NCBI RefSeq assembly: GCF_000237925.1
Contig: NC_031495.1
Location: forward strand, 558,001-622,000
Length of the DNA: 64,000 nt
Reading direction: 5' to 3'
DNA from: Schistosoma mansoni
Lineage: Eukaryota > Platyhelminthes > Trematoda > Strigeidida > Schistosomatidae
Part shown: positions 31,924 to 44,262 of the stretch, piece by piece
How positions within the stretch are numbered: the stretch's first letter is position 1
How the letters are laid out: the number at the start of each line of letters is the position of its first letter
The notes under the pieces: generated by a model
Database searches by the model: none
What the model was told of the DNA's origin: nothing
Seen by the model: only the letters and a program-made list of their open reading frames with translations
Position numbers and translations under genes: made by a program

Positions 31924-32075
31924 TATTTCACGGGCTAATGAGATTCGAAATTTACCATCCAGCTGACTGGAGCTAGAGCAGTTGAGTAGCTGGATAACCG
32001 CTCATTGAACACTACCAAAAAGGTGGAACCATGCGAAACAACACGGAGCAGCCATATAGAAACTAGCCGGTATAT

Positions 32076-32113
32076 GTAAGCTCGTATCAAAGTATTGGGT
32101 ATTGAAATTGCAG
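32076..32113 (+). other. 38 bp putative 5'-UTR intron of TMEM106 gene
   Basis: gtaagctc...aaattgcag upstream of the ATG at 32143. It has good borders and the same size as neighbouring tiny introns. Upstream sequence has no ATG in frame, so it would be in the leader. Confidence 0.4.
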
Positions 32114-32142
32114 GCTTCTTGAAAGCTTCAAGGTCAATTAAA

Positions 32143-35100
32143 ATGCCAAATTATGAAGTGATATCTCCTCAAGTTGCTTGCCCAACATGCTCCGGAGCAG
32201 GCTACGTGCGAAAAGGTATTTTATACGCAAGTTGTGTAAACTTTGCCAGATTCCAGAGCAGAGTATGTAGCTTTAATTCCTCTGACAGACCGGCGTCTTC
32301 GGCCTCGTAGAATATGCCTTAAACTCTTTGGTTCTGTAATGATCTGCTCCTTAGTATTTATACTTTTATTGGTCTTTCTCTTCCCGCGGACAATCTCTTT
32401 GAGAAGTTCAGTATACAAGTTAGTTACCATAAGTGCCATCGCCAACATGCAAGATAATTTGATAGATCTTACAGTGATTGTATGTTCATTTTATATAACT
32501 TTCGAGTTCCACGTAGAACCAGATTAATGTCTCAAACCCAAACTTTGTTCCAACCACAATAACTAAGATCAGTGTGTCTCCGAAATACCGTTCAGTAGAT
32601 CTACAAGAGACTGTTAACAATTCCATTCAGATGCTACCGCTTCGTTCAGAAACTTTACTGAATGTGACAACCAAGCTACTCTTTGAGCATAAACATTTTG
32701 ATGTAATGTAAGTTGGTAATTATTCTTCATCTAGATTCATTTCATATATTACGGGTTTAGTTACGGTCTGTATGTAAACAAATAGGTGAGCAGAAGAAAC
32801 AAGATTTACTTAATTCCGGTAAACAAATTCACACGTAATTGTGTCTACTTCATAGCTAGTTCTACTGAAACTTCATGTGACAGTGGTATTTAACAAGGGT
32901 TAAGCTTCGGGTGTGGTTGCATTTCTTTGGCGTGTGCTTTGCGACCCTGTTATCCATTATGTCCACTCTTTGTGATGGTGTTTCACGTTATTTAACCTAT
33001 AGATTACAGGTATGACACAGTAAGGTGTATGTTTTGTTATTTTTCACATTAGTTATTCTTAACTACTTTGATCACTTGACTGTAGCTTCCACCTGGGTGT
33101 GGTGGTCGGGCTTGCTTATCGTAATGACTCAACCGAGCTGTACTGGCTAGAACATATCTCCATTTAGGTCCTACCATGTCAGGTTGGTCAGTTGAAGAAC
33201 AGTAAGACTAAAAGCAGCGACGTAAAGTTCTACGGCAAGTGCTGTTGACTTTAGAGAGGTGTCATAGTAGTATGGTGTTTCTCTCGGACAACCGGAGCCC
33301 ATGGCAATGCTAACTTCTCACAACGAAAGGAAGGGGTTATACCTCGTCTTATCCCACGGATTTCTGTCCCCGGCGATAGGGGATTTTGGGATGCTGGGCT
33401 ACCTCATTAAACACTCCCCATAACAACACCGTATGCTATCAGCCCCAATCAGTTATCTCATGGGCTCTGTGGTCAAGCCCTAAAGTCACTAAAACTATTA
33501 CTAACCCGGACTCCTCTTCAAGCACCTTTAATTTGGACAAGCAATAAGTGAAAACCGCTCCCATACCTCTAACAACATCCGAGGTCAAGTTATTCACGAC
33601 CAAATTCTCCCCTCATCCAATACTAATCCTTCCATCTTCATAGACGACCCTTTTCGCATGTCTCTACCACCACGCAACACCAGTGCTGGTGATTTGAGTT
33701 CACGAAATGTCATTCGTGGTCTCCTGAAACTACAATCTAAACGAAATGTTGGAGTTTTTAATGCTTAAATCTCGTGTCTGATGGAACAACGGGCTACTTT
33801 AGCTAGGGCTATAAAACCTCGCGCTATTGGTGTATTCCTCATCTTTGAAATGCGCATACGAGATCCACGTTTAGTCGTTTATTCCATCTCACCTTGTCAA
33901 CATAAAGGGTCGGGTCAATTTACTCTTTGTGTCTCTGGGGTCCCCGCTGATACTTCTCGTGACCGCGCTGTTGTTGGTGTAGCATTTACTTAACCTTAAT
34001 ACTTATGTTCATCTCCTTACTGCATTGCAAAAATACGTGTATATAGTCCCAATGTAACCGATTATGCTTCATTCTGCCATTCAACTTTGGATTTATCTCG
34101 TGAGAATCTTAAGTTCTCTTTGTGAACTTGTATAATATTGTAGAAATAATCCAACTAAGCGTGTAACTTTTAGCTCCCGTCATTCATTGAAAGCTTGCTG
34201 CATGTAGTGTATTGTATATCTTAGGATTAAGATAGATTTCTCAACATTTATCCAGTGTGATTGATGTGATGAGAGTTGTGTCAAGTTTAGTTTAAAAATA
34301 CTTGCCTAACTGTTCTGTTTATCTCCAAATGCTTTTTAACAGACAAGCCTCCGGTGCATATCACATGTTATTCACCAATAAATATTTCTAGATCATTCAA
34401 AGTGTGATTAAGCTAACAAATCAATTTACTTGACACAAATCTGGATAAGTTTTAGTTGTTTGACCGTTATCCATCGTTAAAAGAAAAGCATTGATTCACA
34501 CTCAACTATTTGTTTGGCATCTGATTGTTTATGAATGAATTTAACTTGAGAAACTTTAGTATTACAAATAAATAACCGTTCTAAGTCGTTGATCTGAAAG
34601 TCATGTATAGCTGATCATAGTAAACTCATATAATTAGGATAGAACACATGCTATTTTATCCCCAAGGGTTTCATAACGGTATAGCGTTCTTGCCTCGTAT
34701 TAGTTTGATTCATAACTGAATTATTGTCTATTGCTTTTGACATATATGTTAACCTAAACAACATTGAGAAATATTACATATTAATACAATTGTAGCAGCG
34801 ATATTCCATTTATAAGCCCCCAGATGCCCTGGTACGGCCGACAGTGGGGAGAATTCGCTCTCCTCGAAATGCTCTCGCATGGCCACGTGTATATAGCCTC
34901 TGCTAGGGAAGTCCTACTCACTGCCTTCTCGTGACATTACTGTTGTTTACGAAATTGGGAGGATGAAAAGCGAATGTACGACGCTGTAACCGGGTTGGTG
35001 GACACAGAGGGTACACCTAGAGGAGTTGGAAAACCCTCATTCCAAACCAATGGTGCACATGGGCTGGCTCCAGTATCTTGAGGGAAAAAATGGCGTATGA

Positions 35101-38100
35101 ATCAATCGTCGGTCACCGGCTACCATGGGACTGTATCTCCTTAAGATGCTCCACTGGCTTGTGGATCATATCTTTAGGTCAAAGGCTCGTGGTGTGGCCC
35201 TCCTGAGAAAACCATCTGCTTCAGTTTGGGCACCTGGGCAGTATCACAGCTCTCACACAAATCAAATGATATTTGTGCGGCGCATGTATATCTGGTGCCC
35301 CTTTGTACCAGTATTTATGTGTTTAAATAAATAAATACGGAAAATATATTATCCGATATCATTAAAATATAACAGCGATTTCGAAATTCATTTCTAATGT
35401 GTTGTAACAGTTAAAATACATAACTGACAGTTTTAATTAATTATTGTAAACCTGTTTTCATGTACTTATTTTCAGTAAATTATGTCTTATGAAATTACCC
35501 TACTTCCATGATATATACGTCACTTTTATGTAAGTTATAATACAGTATTCATTCGTTATTTAATGCATTACAAGTTTCTTAAATGTTTTCCATTCTTCAT
35601 TGTTAAATATCATGTAGTATGTATTAAGGTTGTTGTTGTTGAGTTTATCGAAGCGTCTAAATCATCCAATTGAGATACGCGTAAAATCGAAGTTCACAAA
35701 GCAACGATTTGTCTAAAATAGCGGTTCTTTATTGTATAAGATACAAAATTTAGTTATAAACCTCAACTTGTCAGGTGTCTGTGGCGTTTACCGCGTCTTT
35801 TTGTTTGAAATATAAAGGTTTCTTGCATTAGTAACATAACAAATGCCCTGGTACGGCCGAGAGTGGGGAGAGTCTGCTCTCCCTCTCGAAATGCTCTCAC
35901 ATGGTCACGCGTATATAGCCTCTGTCAGGAAAGTCCTACTCACTTCCTTCTCGTGGCGGGAGTGTTGTTCACGAAATTGGAAGGACGAAAAGCAAATGCC
36001 TGGCGCTTTAACCAGTTTGGTGGACATGGAGGGTTCACCTAGGGGAGTTGAAAAACCCTGATTCCAAATCAATGGTGCACATGGGCTCCAGTATCCTGAG
36101 GGAACAAATGGCGAATGAACCAATTGTTGGTCACTGGCTACCATGGGACTGCATCTCCTTACGATGCTCCACTGGCTTGTGGATCATATCTTTAGGTCAA
36201 AGGCTCCTAAGTGTAGCTCCCTAAGAAAACCACCTGTTTCGGTTTGGGCACCTGGTCAGTATCACAGCCGTCACACAAATCAAATGATATTTGTGTGGCG
36301 CATATTTATCTGGTGCTTCCTTGCACCAATATTTATGTTTAAATAAATAACAATAATAACATACGATAATGCAAAATGACAGTCGTCGGTTGTGTCTAAA
36401 CTTGATAACAGTTTATCAACATGCAAAACCTGAACTAATAGCAAACAATATAGAAACATTTGCGTTTAAGCAAGGGTTAAACGATTGCACCAAAGTACGA
36501 ATAGCTGTTACAATGATTGAGATAAAGTAATTATGATGATAAATACAATAAATGTTATAAGTATATATAAATGTTTCAGAATATTACCCGACAAACTTGT
36601 GTTAAAATATAAGCGTAGAAATTGCTAGGAATACAACTATTTACTGAATATTAATAAGTAGCATAAACAATACACAAAGGAGTCGAATGGAAGAGAATAA
36701 GGACAGAGAACGTAAAATAGACTTAACAGTTATTGTATTGTCTTTGCATTGAGAATGAATTACCTATTTAAGAAATTATTTTTTAGATATATTATTTAGA
36801 AGCACCGATCCCTAAAGTACTGAAATAATCTATGCAACTCTACAAAGACTTTTAGTGACATATAGTACTAGAATCCCTCATCAATCCATATACTCATCAA
36901 TAAAAAGATAGAAGAGACTACTGATTCATGTTTGTGTCCAAATATCTATTTCAGTCAGCATCATTTACCTTCCTTTGTTCCTCGTTCAGTTGGTTTTCTT
37001 CGTTATTGTTTTAATATGAATCAATACACATTCATGTAGGGTCCCCTATGCTAACTAAATAATCAATCAGTCATTCATAATAAACTTGGAGCTCGGGGTT
37101 AACCCAAGGTACTATACTGCTTTAGCATGATGAGGTTATGTTAATAAGAGAAAAAGCAAAGGATTGCCGTACTAATGGTAGCACGAAAGACCAAATATTA
37201 AGAATATAGTTCTAAGAGACAGAACGAATAGCCATGTTCAGAGTGATATTGGAACTCAAAATTCATAGGAAGTTAAAGAGCGAATTCGTTGACACTGCTG
37301 CGACTGATTCTGTGATTTGTCACCCAATGTCTCCAACTACCCGAATTATGACTGGCTGTCACTTCATCTCTGCATAATAGTCAACAATTCGTTAGACGAA
37401 AATTCTTTATTTAATGCTCTAGTGTTTTAATTAATGATACATATGAGAAAGATTTATACAATAAATGAGTAATACTTAGAACAATCAATAAGTCCATAAA
37501 GCAAGCGTGGGTAATGACTTTTTGTATCGATATATATACGGGAAAAGCGTAGTATGACTATAGAAACTAGAGTTGTGATGAATATCTTAGTTCACTTCAA
37601 AATGGTGTTTATTATTATAACATGCATGTAATGTCTCATCGTATGTAACTTTTGAGTTAATTGTATTTGAGATTTTAGGGTATTTGATCACAGATGTCTT
37701 ATAAATATTGCTCACATCTGTTGGGATCACCGGATAAGTAATAGTGAAGTTTAGATGCAGTGTATTAGGGAATGATGGTAAATCAATTGATGAGGTTATA
37801 AATCTTCATTGACTGAGATGGTTTGGTCACTTGTTACGTATGCTTGAACACCGATTACCACGACGCGCAATGCTGACTAGTATTGGGGATGGTTGGAAGA
37901 GAGTTAGGGGCGGGCAAACCAAAAGGTGGCATCAGTGCTTGAAATTAATAGCTTGTGGTGTGAGCCATGTTGGTAGATGCAGACCACTTGGTTGGGTCCG
38001 CGCCACTATCGTAACCAGTGGTTGATGATTGTGGGTGACATGACTCAGAATCGATCACAATGGCATAAGTGTATACACACTTTGTTTTCCCTTAAACCAT

Positions 38101-39302
38101 GAGATTAAAATGAATGTGGGTTAATATTTGACAAAATCAAAAAAACTACACTTTACAGAACAATATTGGTTAATTTTATCAGTTTATACTATGTCTCCTT
38201 TTGGCTACACTTATTTCTTTCTCAAAATACAATTAGATGAAATCAGAGTTCTGTAACATATTTTAAAACCACATTATTCAGTGGAGGTTTATCAATGCAC
38301 CGACTAATTTTTTTCATGTGGAACTCAAAGCCCCTCATCCAATGATTTGTCTACACACAAATTCAGTTAATAATTATTAGGATTGTAATAATGACAAAAC
38401 CCTAGTGCAGTTGTGCACCAATAAGTGTTCCATGAGAAAAACGGTATAACATTTTTGTGAGAAAATAAACCGAATAATAATAATAATACCTATAGGAAAG
38501 GGTATTGTTTTCATACTCTCTGTTCAAATGCGTATAATCGTTTTATGTTGTTAACTTTCAGTGGTCTTAATTCATAGCTCGTTCTTAATTCAAACCACGC
38601 TCTGCTAATGGATTTCCCCAAATGCCCTGGTACGGCAGAGAGTGGGGAGAGTCCGCTCACCCTCTCCAAATGCTCTCACATGACCACGTGTTTATAGCCT
38701 CTGCCAGGGAAGTCCTACTCACTGCATTCTCGTGGCCGGTGTGTTCTCAACGGAATTGAGACATCGAAAAGTGAATGTCCGGTGCCTTAACCAGATTGGT
38801 GGACACGGAAGGTTCACCCAGGGGAGTTAGAAAACTCTGATTCCAAACCAATGGTGCACATGGGCTCCAGGATCCTAAGGGAACAAATGACGTATGAGTC
38901 AATCGTTGATCATCGGCTACCATGAGACTACATCTCCTTACGATGCTTCACTGCCTCGTGGATCAGACCTTTAGGTCAAAGGCTCCGGATGTAGTCCCCT
39001 AAGAAAACCACCTGCTTCGGTCTTGGCAGCCGGGCAGTATAAATATGGATTATACTAGTAATCACTATCGATAGTCTGTTTCTCTTGATATGAAGTTTCA
39101 TTAACTAATCATATGAGTAAATTAATTTTCTTTAAAACAATGAACTTGATTTTACTTAGAAACTATTTATCTATTCTCTCTTTTTTTTCTTATTAGCTTT
39201 CATATTACTTATACGTTATTATGGCAAAATTTTGATGCATATCTTACAATTATGCCATTAGTTGATTGTTATCCAACGAATATGAATTCATCTTATATAT
39301 AA
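32143..39302 (+). CDS. TMEM106-family membrane protein
   Basis: Five coding exons with consistent phases: 32143-32215, 32250-32479, 32517-32707, 35476-35529 and 39197-39302 (TAA). The first two introns are 34 and 37 bp. Family marks: VACPTCSGAGYVRK (CxxC), VALIPLTDRRLRPRR just before a single transmembrane helix (ICSLVFILLLVFLFPR), INVSNPNFVP with N-glycosylation sites, LPLRSETLLNVTT, and a C-terminal LVDCYP matching the family's YVDC end. Human TMEM106 proteins are type II membrane proteins of late endosomes and lysosomes. About 217 residues, somewhat shorter than human. Introns 3 and 4 hold a LINE 5' fragment, three SINE copies and a LINE 3' fragment. Confidence 0.85.
33080..34110 (+). mobile_element. 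LINE 5' UTR and endonuclease start (SR3-like)
   Basis: A GC-richer leader (33080-33700) precedes a broken frame with VIRGLLKLQSKRNVGVFNA, then ATLARAIKPRAIGVFLIFEM, RIRDPRLVVYSISPCQ and DRAVVGVAFT. This aligns with the endonuclease start of the 21278 LINE (SETRIQD, then LAGVGVAL). Homology fades near 34110. In TMEM106 intron 3. Confidence 0.6.
34111..34814. other. Intron sequence, nothing recognised
   Basis: TMEM106 intron 3, AT-rich, no readable repeat. Confidence 0.4.
34815..35333 (+). repeat. SINE-like ~520 bp repeat, copy 4
   Basis: Full length, from cagatgccctggtacggccg to gtgtttaaataaataaatac. Ends ~140 bp before TMEM106 exon 4. Confidence 0.75.
35840..36345 (+). repeat. SINE-like ~520 bp repeat, copy 5
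   Basis: Full length, from aaatgccctggtacggccga to a taaataaataac tail. About 310 bp after TMEM106 exon 4 and 500 bp from copy 4, same orientation. Confidence 0.75.
36346..37789. other. Intron sequence, mostly unassigned
   Basis: TMEM106 intron 4. Around 37290-37370 a LINE 3' crumb is possible (cactgctgcgactgattctg). Nothing else recognised. Confidence 0.4.
37790..38105 (+). mobile_element. LINE 3' fragment (second non-LTR lineage)
   Basis: Encodes RWFGHLLRMLEHRLPRRAML and GDGWKRVRGGQTKRWHQ, the extreme C-terminus of a LINE RT ORF, then a 3' UTR. Same family as 15234-15500 (inverted). TMEM106 intron 4. Confidence 0.65.
38106..38615. other. Intron sequence, nothing recognised
   Basis: TMEM106 intron 4; AT-rich with a short (ATA)n near 38476. 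Confidence 0.4.
38616..39040 (+). repeat. SINE-like repeat, copy 6, 3'-truncated
   Basis: Starts aaatgccctggtacggcaga and breaks off at cgggcagtat, so it lacks the LINE-like tail. Loss of the 3' end is unusual for a LINE-mobilised repeat. Ends ~155 bp before the last TMEM106 exon. Confidence 0.7.
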
Positions 39303-39824
39303 AAAAAAAACATTGAATTAAAATGCTTTCATTACATATCCAATGAAGTTCCAGTATAGTTTAAATAGTTTACCTTTTATAAGTATCATTGTCAAAGTTT
39401 GATTTGATATATTTCAAATCTATTGAATAATTGAATAGATTATTATAAAGAAATTAATGTATTTGTAGATATCTCAAATCAATAGAAGAAAACTAAGTGT
39501 AAGTTATTTATTGATTCTCTGAAGAAGTGGGTTACATTAAGTTACGAAACGTCGGAAGAATCTAAAACCTACATTTTATTTATTTCTATATTTTTATGAT
39601 TTTTTAAATTTTTCTTAACTCAATCCAATTGTATCATGATCATCCTTCTTGTTTTTTACTTCATTTAAATTCTATTTATTTTAAGTTAGATGTGAATATA
39701 TTCAACATTGATGAATTAACTTAATTATTCAGATTGATCTTATTAAAATGCTTATTACTACTATTAATAATAATAATAATAAAGATAAAAGTAATTCATT
39801 AATATATTTCACCATGTTTTTACT
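39303..39824. other. TMEM106 3' region, nothing recognised
   Basis: An A-run follows the stop codon directly, then AT-rich sequence with (ATA)n at about 39765-39785. No clear poly(A) signal chosen. Confidence 0.4.
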
Positions 39825-40395
39825 TACGCCTGTTACTTCCAATGGAGCGTAGGCCGCCGACCAACATTCTCCAACCCACCCTGTTCTGGGCCTTCTTTTC
39901 TAGTTCTATCCGATTTTTGTTCATTTTCTCATGCCTGTCTCTATTTCTCGGTGTAATGTGTTCTTTGGTCTTCCTATACTCCTTTGACCTTCAGGATTCC
40001 ATGTGAGGGCTTGTCTTGTGACGCAGTTGGGTGATTTCCTCAAAGTGTGCCTAATCCACTTCCAGCGCTTCTTCGTGATTTCTTACTCCACTGTAATCTG
40101 GTTTGTTCTCTCTCACAGTAGAGTGTTGTTGATAATGTCTGGTCAACGGATCCGAAGTATTTTGCATAGACAACGGTTAATAAACACTTGTATCTTCTGG
40201 ATGATGGCTTTCGTTGTTCTCCAGGTTTCCGTCCCGTACAGTAGAACTGTCTTGATGTTTGTATTGAAAATTCAGATTTTGGTGTTGGTTGACAGACAAT
40301 TGTTTTGAGTTCCAGATGTTCTTGAGTTCTAAATATGCTGCTCTTACGTTGCCGATCCTCGCCCTCACATCTGCATCTGATCCATCCGGAGGAGC
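39825..40395 (-). mobile_element. SR2-like LINE, 3' fragment
   Basis: The minus strand encodes [20 protein letters not shown] and the following C-terminal RT region in broken frames, ending in a short taagtaa-like tail (ttacttacgcctgttac on the plus strand). Confidence 0.7.
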
Positions 40396-40520
40396 TACAG
40401 ACGGAGTTATTTCATCATGTTAGTTCACCAAAATTAGTTACTTCAACTAGAAAATTTAGAAGGGATTTTTTCATATGAATTATTATCTATGTTAGATGTT
40501 TCGATAAAATAGTAGTAGTA

Positions 40521-41434
40521 TGGTGTATGCTACTTATGTTTGCAGATCTAAGTAGTATATAACACCAGTCAGAAGGTTGAAAGAAAGAGAAGAGAGATGG
40601 AAACTCAAATAAATCAAGATAACAATAGGAATGAAAGAATAATAAAGTTTTTAAGAGACAACTGATGGGACATGTGGAAATGATGTATTTGAAGTATGAT
40701 TTTCACATTTTACTTAAACCACTGTGATTATGTATTAAACAATAAATTAGTTTACCTCACTTGGTGTTCCTGTGAGAGGAGAAGCGGAGAGGGTGAAGTT
40801 ATGCGGACGTCGTTGAGGGGCCGAGAGAGGAGGCACTAGTTGGGGCGGTCTGGTAATTTCGAGTGGAGTATTCTGCCGGTAGTGTTGTCTGTAGCAGTCG
40901 TTGTCGACGGAGAAAGGGGATGAGACGTCCAGTCGCTGGGCAGGCATCGGATGTAGATAGCTTGGCATGTCTCTGGAGGATAGATAATGGATGTCCTGGG
41001 TTCTGGGTGGACATCGGATTTGGATGGCCCGGTAGGTCGACATTGCTACGAAGGTTAGTGCACCGATGGACTCGAAATTTCGACGAGTAGCGTAGCACAG
41101 AATGTAACAAAATGGGAGTAGCATGGTGAGCAGGGCAACTGCTAGAGCGACCATTTAAAGGGGGACTAGTGTGATGTATGCCACTTATATCGACAGACAT
41201 AAGTGGTAGTGGAATTTCTGGCAGTAGAAAGTTGAGAAGATCGAATTGAAGAGAACAGGAATGTGGATAAAGATTAATTGTAATAACAGGAATAATGGAT
41301 TTTGTTAGAGACAATTGATGAAAGATATGCAAATGAAGTATTTAATGTATAATTTTCATATTTTAAGAAGACATTCTCTAATTTTGCATTTAACAGTCAA
41401 TTGATCATCCCCATCTAGGTGTTTGTTCACTACA
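40521..41434 (-). mobile_element. Compact terminal-repeat element (TRIM-like)
   Basis: Direct terminal repeats at 41170-41434 (265 bp, TGTAGTG...ATCACA on the minus strand) and 40521-40759 (239 bp, diverged) flank only ~410 bp. Related solo copies are at 5252-5519 and 3464-3669. No protease, RT or integrase. A tggtcgctctag 13-16 bp inside could be a primer site but is not convincing. Layout resembles terminal-repeat retrotransposons in miniature, except that the interior is one ORF (next entry). The two repeats differ noticeably, so the insertion is not recent. Confidence 0.45.
40747..41154 (-). CDS. Unidentified 135-aa ORF filling the compact element
   Basis: Starts with ATG ~15 bp inside one terminal repeat, crosses the whole interior and stops inside the other (TAA at 40747). 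Residues 1-25 are a strong hydrophobic segment (MVALAVALLTMLLPFCYILC) that could be a signal peptide or membrane anchor. The remainder is Pro/Arg/Ser-rich with no domain I recognise. An uninterrupted frame across an AT-rich, old element is noteworthy. It may be a captured host sequence, or chance; a 177-codon ORF in another frame overlaps. Confidence 0.4.
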   Translation of the reverse strand: MVALAVALLTMLLPFCYILCYATRRNFESIGALTFVAMSTYRAIQIRCPPRTQDIHYLSSRDMPSYLHPMPAQRLDVSSPFSVDNDCYRQHYRQNTPLEITRPPQLVPPLSAPQRRPHNFTLSASPLTGTPSEVN

Positions 41435-41789
41435 GTAATATTAAATGTAATATGGAATTTAGTAGTTCTCAGTGATAACTGTTATGCATTCTAATATGTT
41501 AGGACTGAGAAGAGAGAACACAGCAAACTTATGTCAATGTATTGTATTGCAATTAGAATTGCACAGTCAAGTATATACAAAACATTTATTTTACACAAAC
41601 ACTACACTATGTTAATCTTCCTGTGTTTTAGTTGTGGTCGATTTTTAAAAAATGGACAGTATGTAGATTGGGATTATTGAATTTGTGCAAATGTTTACTG
41701 TTTAAATGTGTGTAATTTTAGTAGAGCACTAAATGGCTATCGAGTCCAATTCTAATTAAATTCCTATTAGAGAGTTTTTGTTCAGTGTA

Positions 41790-42142
41790 CTTACTTACTT
41801 ACGCCTGTTACCCTTCGTCGAGGAGCATAGGCCGCTCACCAGCATTCTCCATCCAACTCTGTCCTGGGCAATCCTTCCCAGTGCTTTCCAGTTGTTATTC
41901 ATCCTTTTTATATCCGCTTCCCTTCCGGATTCCAAGTTAGGGATTGCCTCGTGTTGCAGTTTGGTGATTTCCTTAATGTATGTCCGATCCACTTCCAACG
42001 TCTTTTCTTAATTTCCTCTTCAGCTGGAAGCTGGTTTGTCCTCTTCCATAAAACGCTGTTGCTGATAGTATCCGGCCAGTGAATGTTGAGTATTTTGCGT
42101 AAACAACTGTTTATAAATACTTGTACCTTCTTGTTTCTTCAG
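41790..42142 (-). mobile_element. SR2-like LINE, 3' fragment
   Basis: The minus strand encodes [20 protein letters not shown] and [12 protein letters not shown] at the end of the RT ORF, then a 3' tail of taagtaagtaag at 41790. Broken upstream at ~42142. Confidence 0.7.
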
Positions 42143-43417
42143 TGTAACCTGAAATAATTGTGGATATTTAAATAGAATTATGACTAACTGATGATTTTTG
42201 TGGTATGGTATCATAGACTTCTTTACTAGATATGAGTGTTTAATTATCATTTTCCTTAAAGAACTTCGTTTCTAGTAGTAACCCCGTATAGGTAAAGTTC
42301 AAATGCCTCACACAAATTGTAATCCAAACTATGCTAAATTTTCAAGACATCAAAATTGCTAGTTTAGACGTAATTAGTCTTAACAGTGATTTTCTTATCT
42401 GATACCATTAGTTTATGATCGGTAGACTCAGAAAATTCCTCAAAAAAACCCAAAGAGGCCATAAAAACTCTGGGAAACATCTTGTCCAGTCAGTATTCAA
42501 TAGCAGTTTCTCAGAAACACCTAGAAAGTGGGAAGTCACACTTCTGATTGGGTGATTGCCTATTCTGTTACTACGTTTAAATGGTTTCCAGAAGCTCAGG
42601 GTCACCTGAAATGCTATATATACCCTAGATTCCCTGTACATAAACTAACCTTGGAGTAAAGCGTTCTTTCCGTATTTGGTGCCTTTTCTCTCGTGTTCAA
42701 GTTGCCGTGCAAATTTAGCCTAGAGGTTACTACAAGAACTGAGGAAACCTAATCAAGCGTACATTTGAAAGACTTTTCAGTTTACACTGAGTCAAGTTAA
42801 CTAAACCAAAGTGACTATTACTTTATGACATGATGCTGAAAACTAAAGTATAATTGATTAGCATTGTCATCCACTGGCTCATTACAACTTTCTAGATGAA
42901 CTCCTAGTAATTGTAGGACTCTACAGCATGACACTTTCCGAGCAATGACTTTTAAGTTGAAAATAATAACAATTCTGTTGCAGCGTGGTATATTACTGAT
43001 GAATTAATTTAACATATATGTGAATCACGATAAAAAGAACTTTAATAATATTGATTTAATGGTTATTTATGAATCTTTAATTGATGAACTTTTTAATGAA
43101 ATCCACTTTATCTCTTCTTGAACATTAGATAGTGATTAACAGTAAAGATCTTTGATCAATACAATATTCTTCCACATAGAATCAATAAGTTAAATGGTGT
43201 GTATGGTTTTCACCAAGATCGTTTATTAACCGAATAAGTATTGAAGACTACAGAAAATAATTGGTACCGATTTCATCTTAATTTGATACTCTTCAACAAT
43301 GTGATTGGCTGCTCATTATAGGATCTGAAATTTCTGGGTTAAATGCCGTGTACAGTTGTAGATATAGAGAAATATACTGTCAGTCAGTTATGTACAACTT
43401 GGTGTCGGGCGGCTATG
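42143..43417. other. Intergenic, nothing recognised
   Basis: 1.3 kb AT-rich. The short ORF at 42408-42641 (minus) has no recognisable motif. Confidence 0.4.
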
Positions 43418-43675
43418 TCTTTACTTACTTACACCTGATACTCCCAAAGGAGCAAAGGCCTCCGACCAACATTCTCCAACCCACCCTGTTCTGGGCCTTC
43501 TTTTCTAGTTCTATCCGATTTTTGTTCATTTTCTCATGCCTGTCTCTATTTCTCGGTGTAATGTGTTCTTTGGTCTTCCTATACTCCTTTGACCTTCAGG
43601 ATTCCATGTGAGGGCTTGTTTGTGACGCAGTTGGGTGGTTTCCTCAATGTATGTCCTATCCACTTCCAGCGCTAT
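43418..43675 (-). mobile_element. SR2-like LINE, 3' fragment
   Basis: Closely similar to 39825-40020 (gaccaacattctccaaccca in both), with the cttacttac tail complement. Subtype differs from 3812 and 41790 (aaaggagcaaaggcc against cgaggagcataggcc). Confidence 0.65.
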
Positions 43676-43784
43676 ATGCACTTGTTTGAATTGTCACAAC
43701 ACAATCCTAGATGAAATTATCAAGACTAATCTCAGATTAATAGAGGTAATAACAGTGTCACTAGTATTAGAAAAGATTAGAGAA

Positions 43785-44262
43785 GAAAGAATGAATAGTT
43801 CTATAACTGAAGATCTAAGGGAAGACAAAAAGCGTATGCATCTGTGATATTGTTAGTTTGACCCATGTCATCCTACATCTCCAAGCCTTAGTTGCTATGA
43901 TCGCGCGGGCACCAATCAATTAGTCTACGTTTATCAATACGACCCAGCCTAGTAATCAATGAATTTATGGACTGTTGGCATGGTGTGGTTCGATCAGCCC
44001 CAACTTTCAACCTACTCCCTACACTATCAAGCATCGCGTGCGTTTAAATAGGTGGTGGTTGGAAACACGCAATTCATCCCCTAGCCACCTCAGTCGACGA
44101 ATATTCAATAGGTAATTGAGTGATTCACCGTATTTACTTAGCTGTCTGTATCTAACCTGAGCACTACTCACTTGGTAGTTCCAACTTACTCGAGCAATGC
44201 TTCGAAGGCAACCCATAATCAAACGCTTGTAACCTACGAATATCTTTATATGGATACCAAAC
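43785..44262 (-). mobile_element. LINE 3' fragment (second non-LTR lineage)
   Basis: The minus strand encodes RSIARVSWNYQVSSAQVRYR and LRWLGDELRVSNHHLFKRT, then a 3' UTR reaching 43785. Related to the 15.2 and 37.8 kb fragments but of a different subtype. Confidence 0.6.

Noticed and set aside
36585-36640. Alternative last exon of the TMEM106 gene after ttttcag
   Set aside because: Phase fits, but the peptide (ILPDKLVLKYKRRNC) lacks the family's Tyr-Val-Asp-Cys-type end, which is found in frame at 39197-39302.
40799-41332. 177-codon ORF overlapping the compact element's ORF
   Set aside because: Spans the terminal-repeat boundary, uses no better start and has no hydrophobic or domain signal; taken as a shadow, though not excluded.
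40516-41434. CACTA-type DNA transposon ends (TAGTG / CACTA) at the compact element
   Set aside because: The motifs point the wrong way for element termini and there is no subterminal inverted repeat or transposase.
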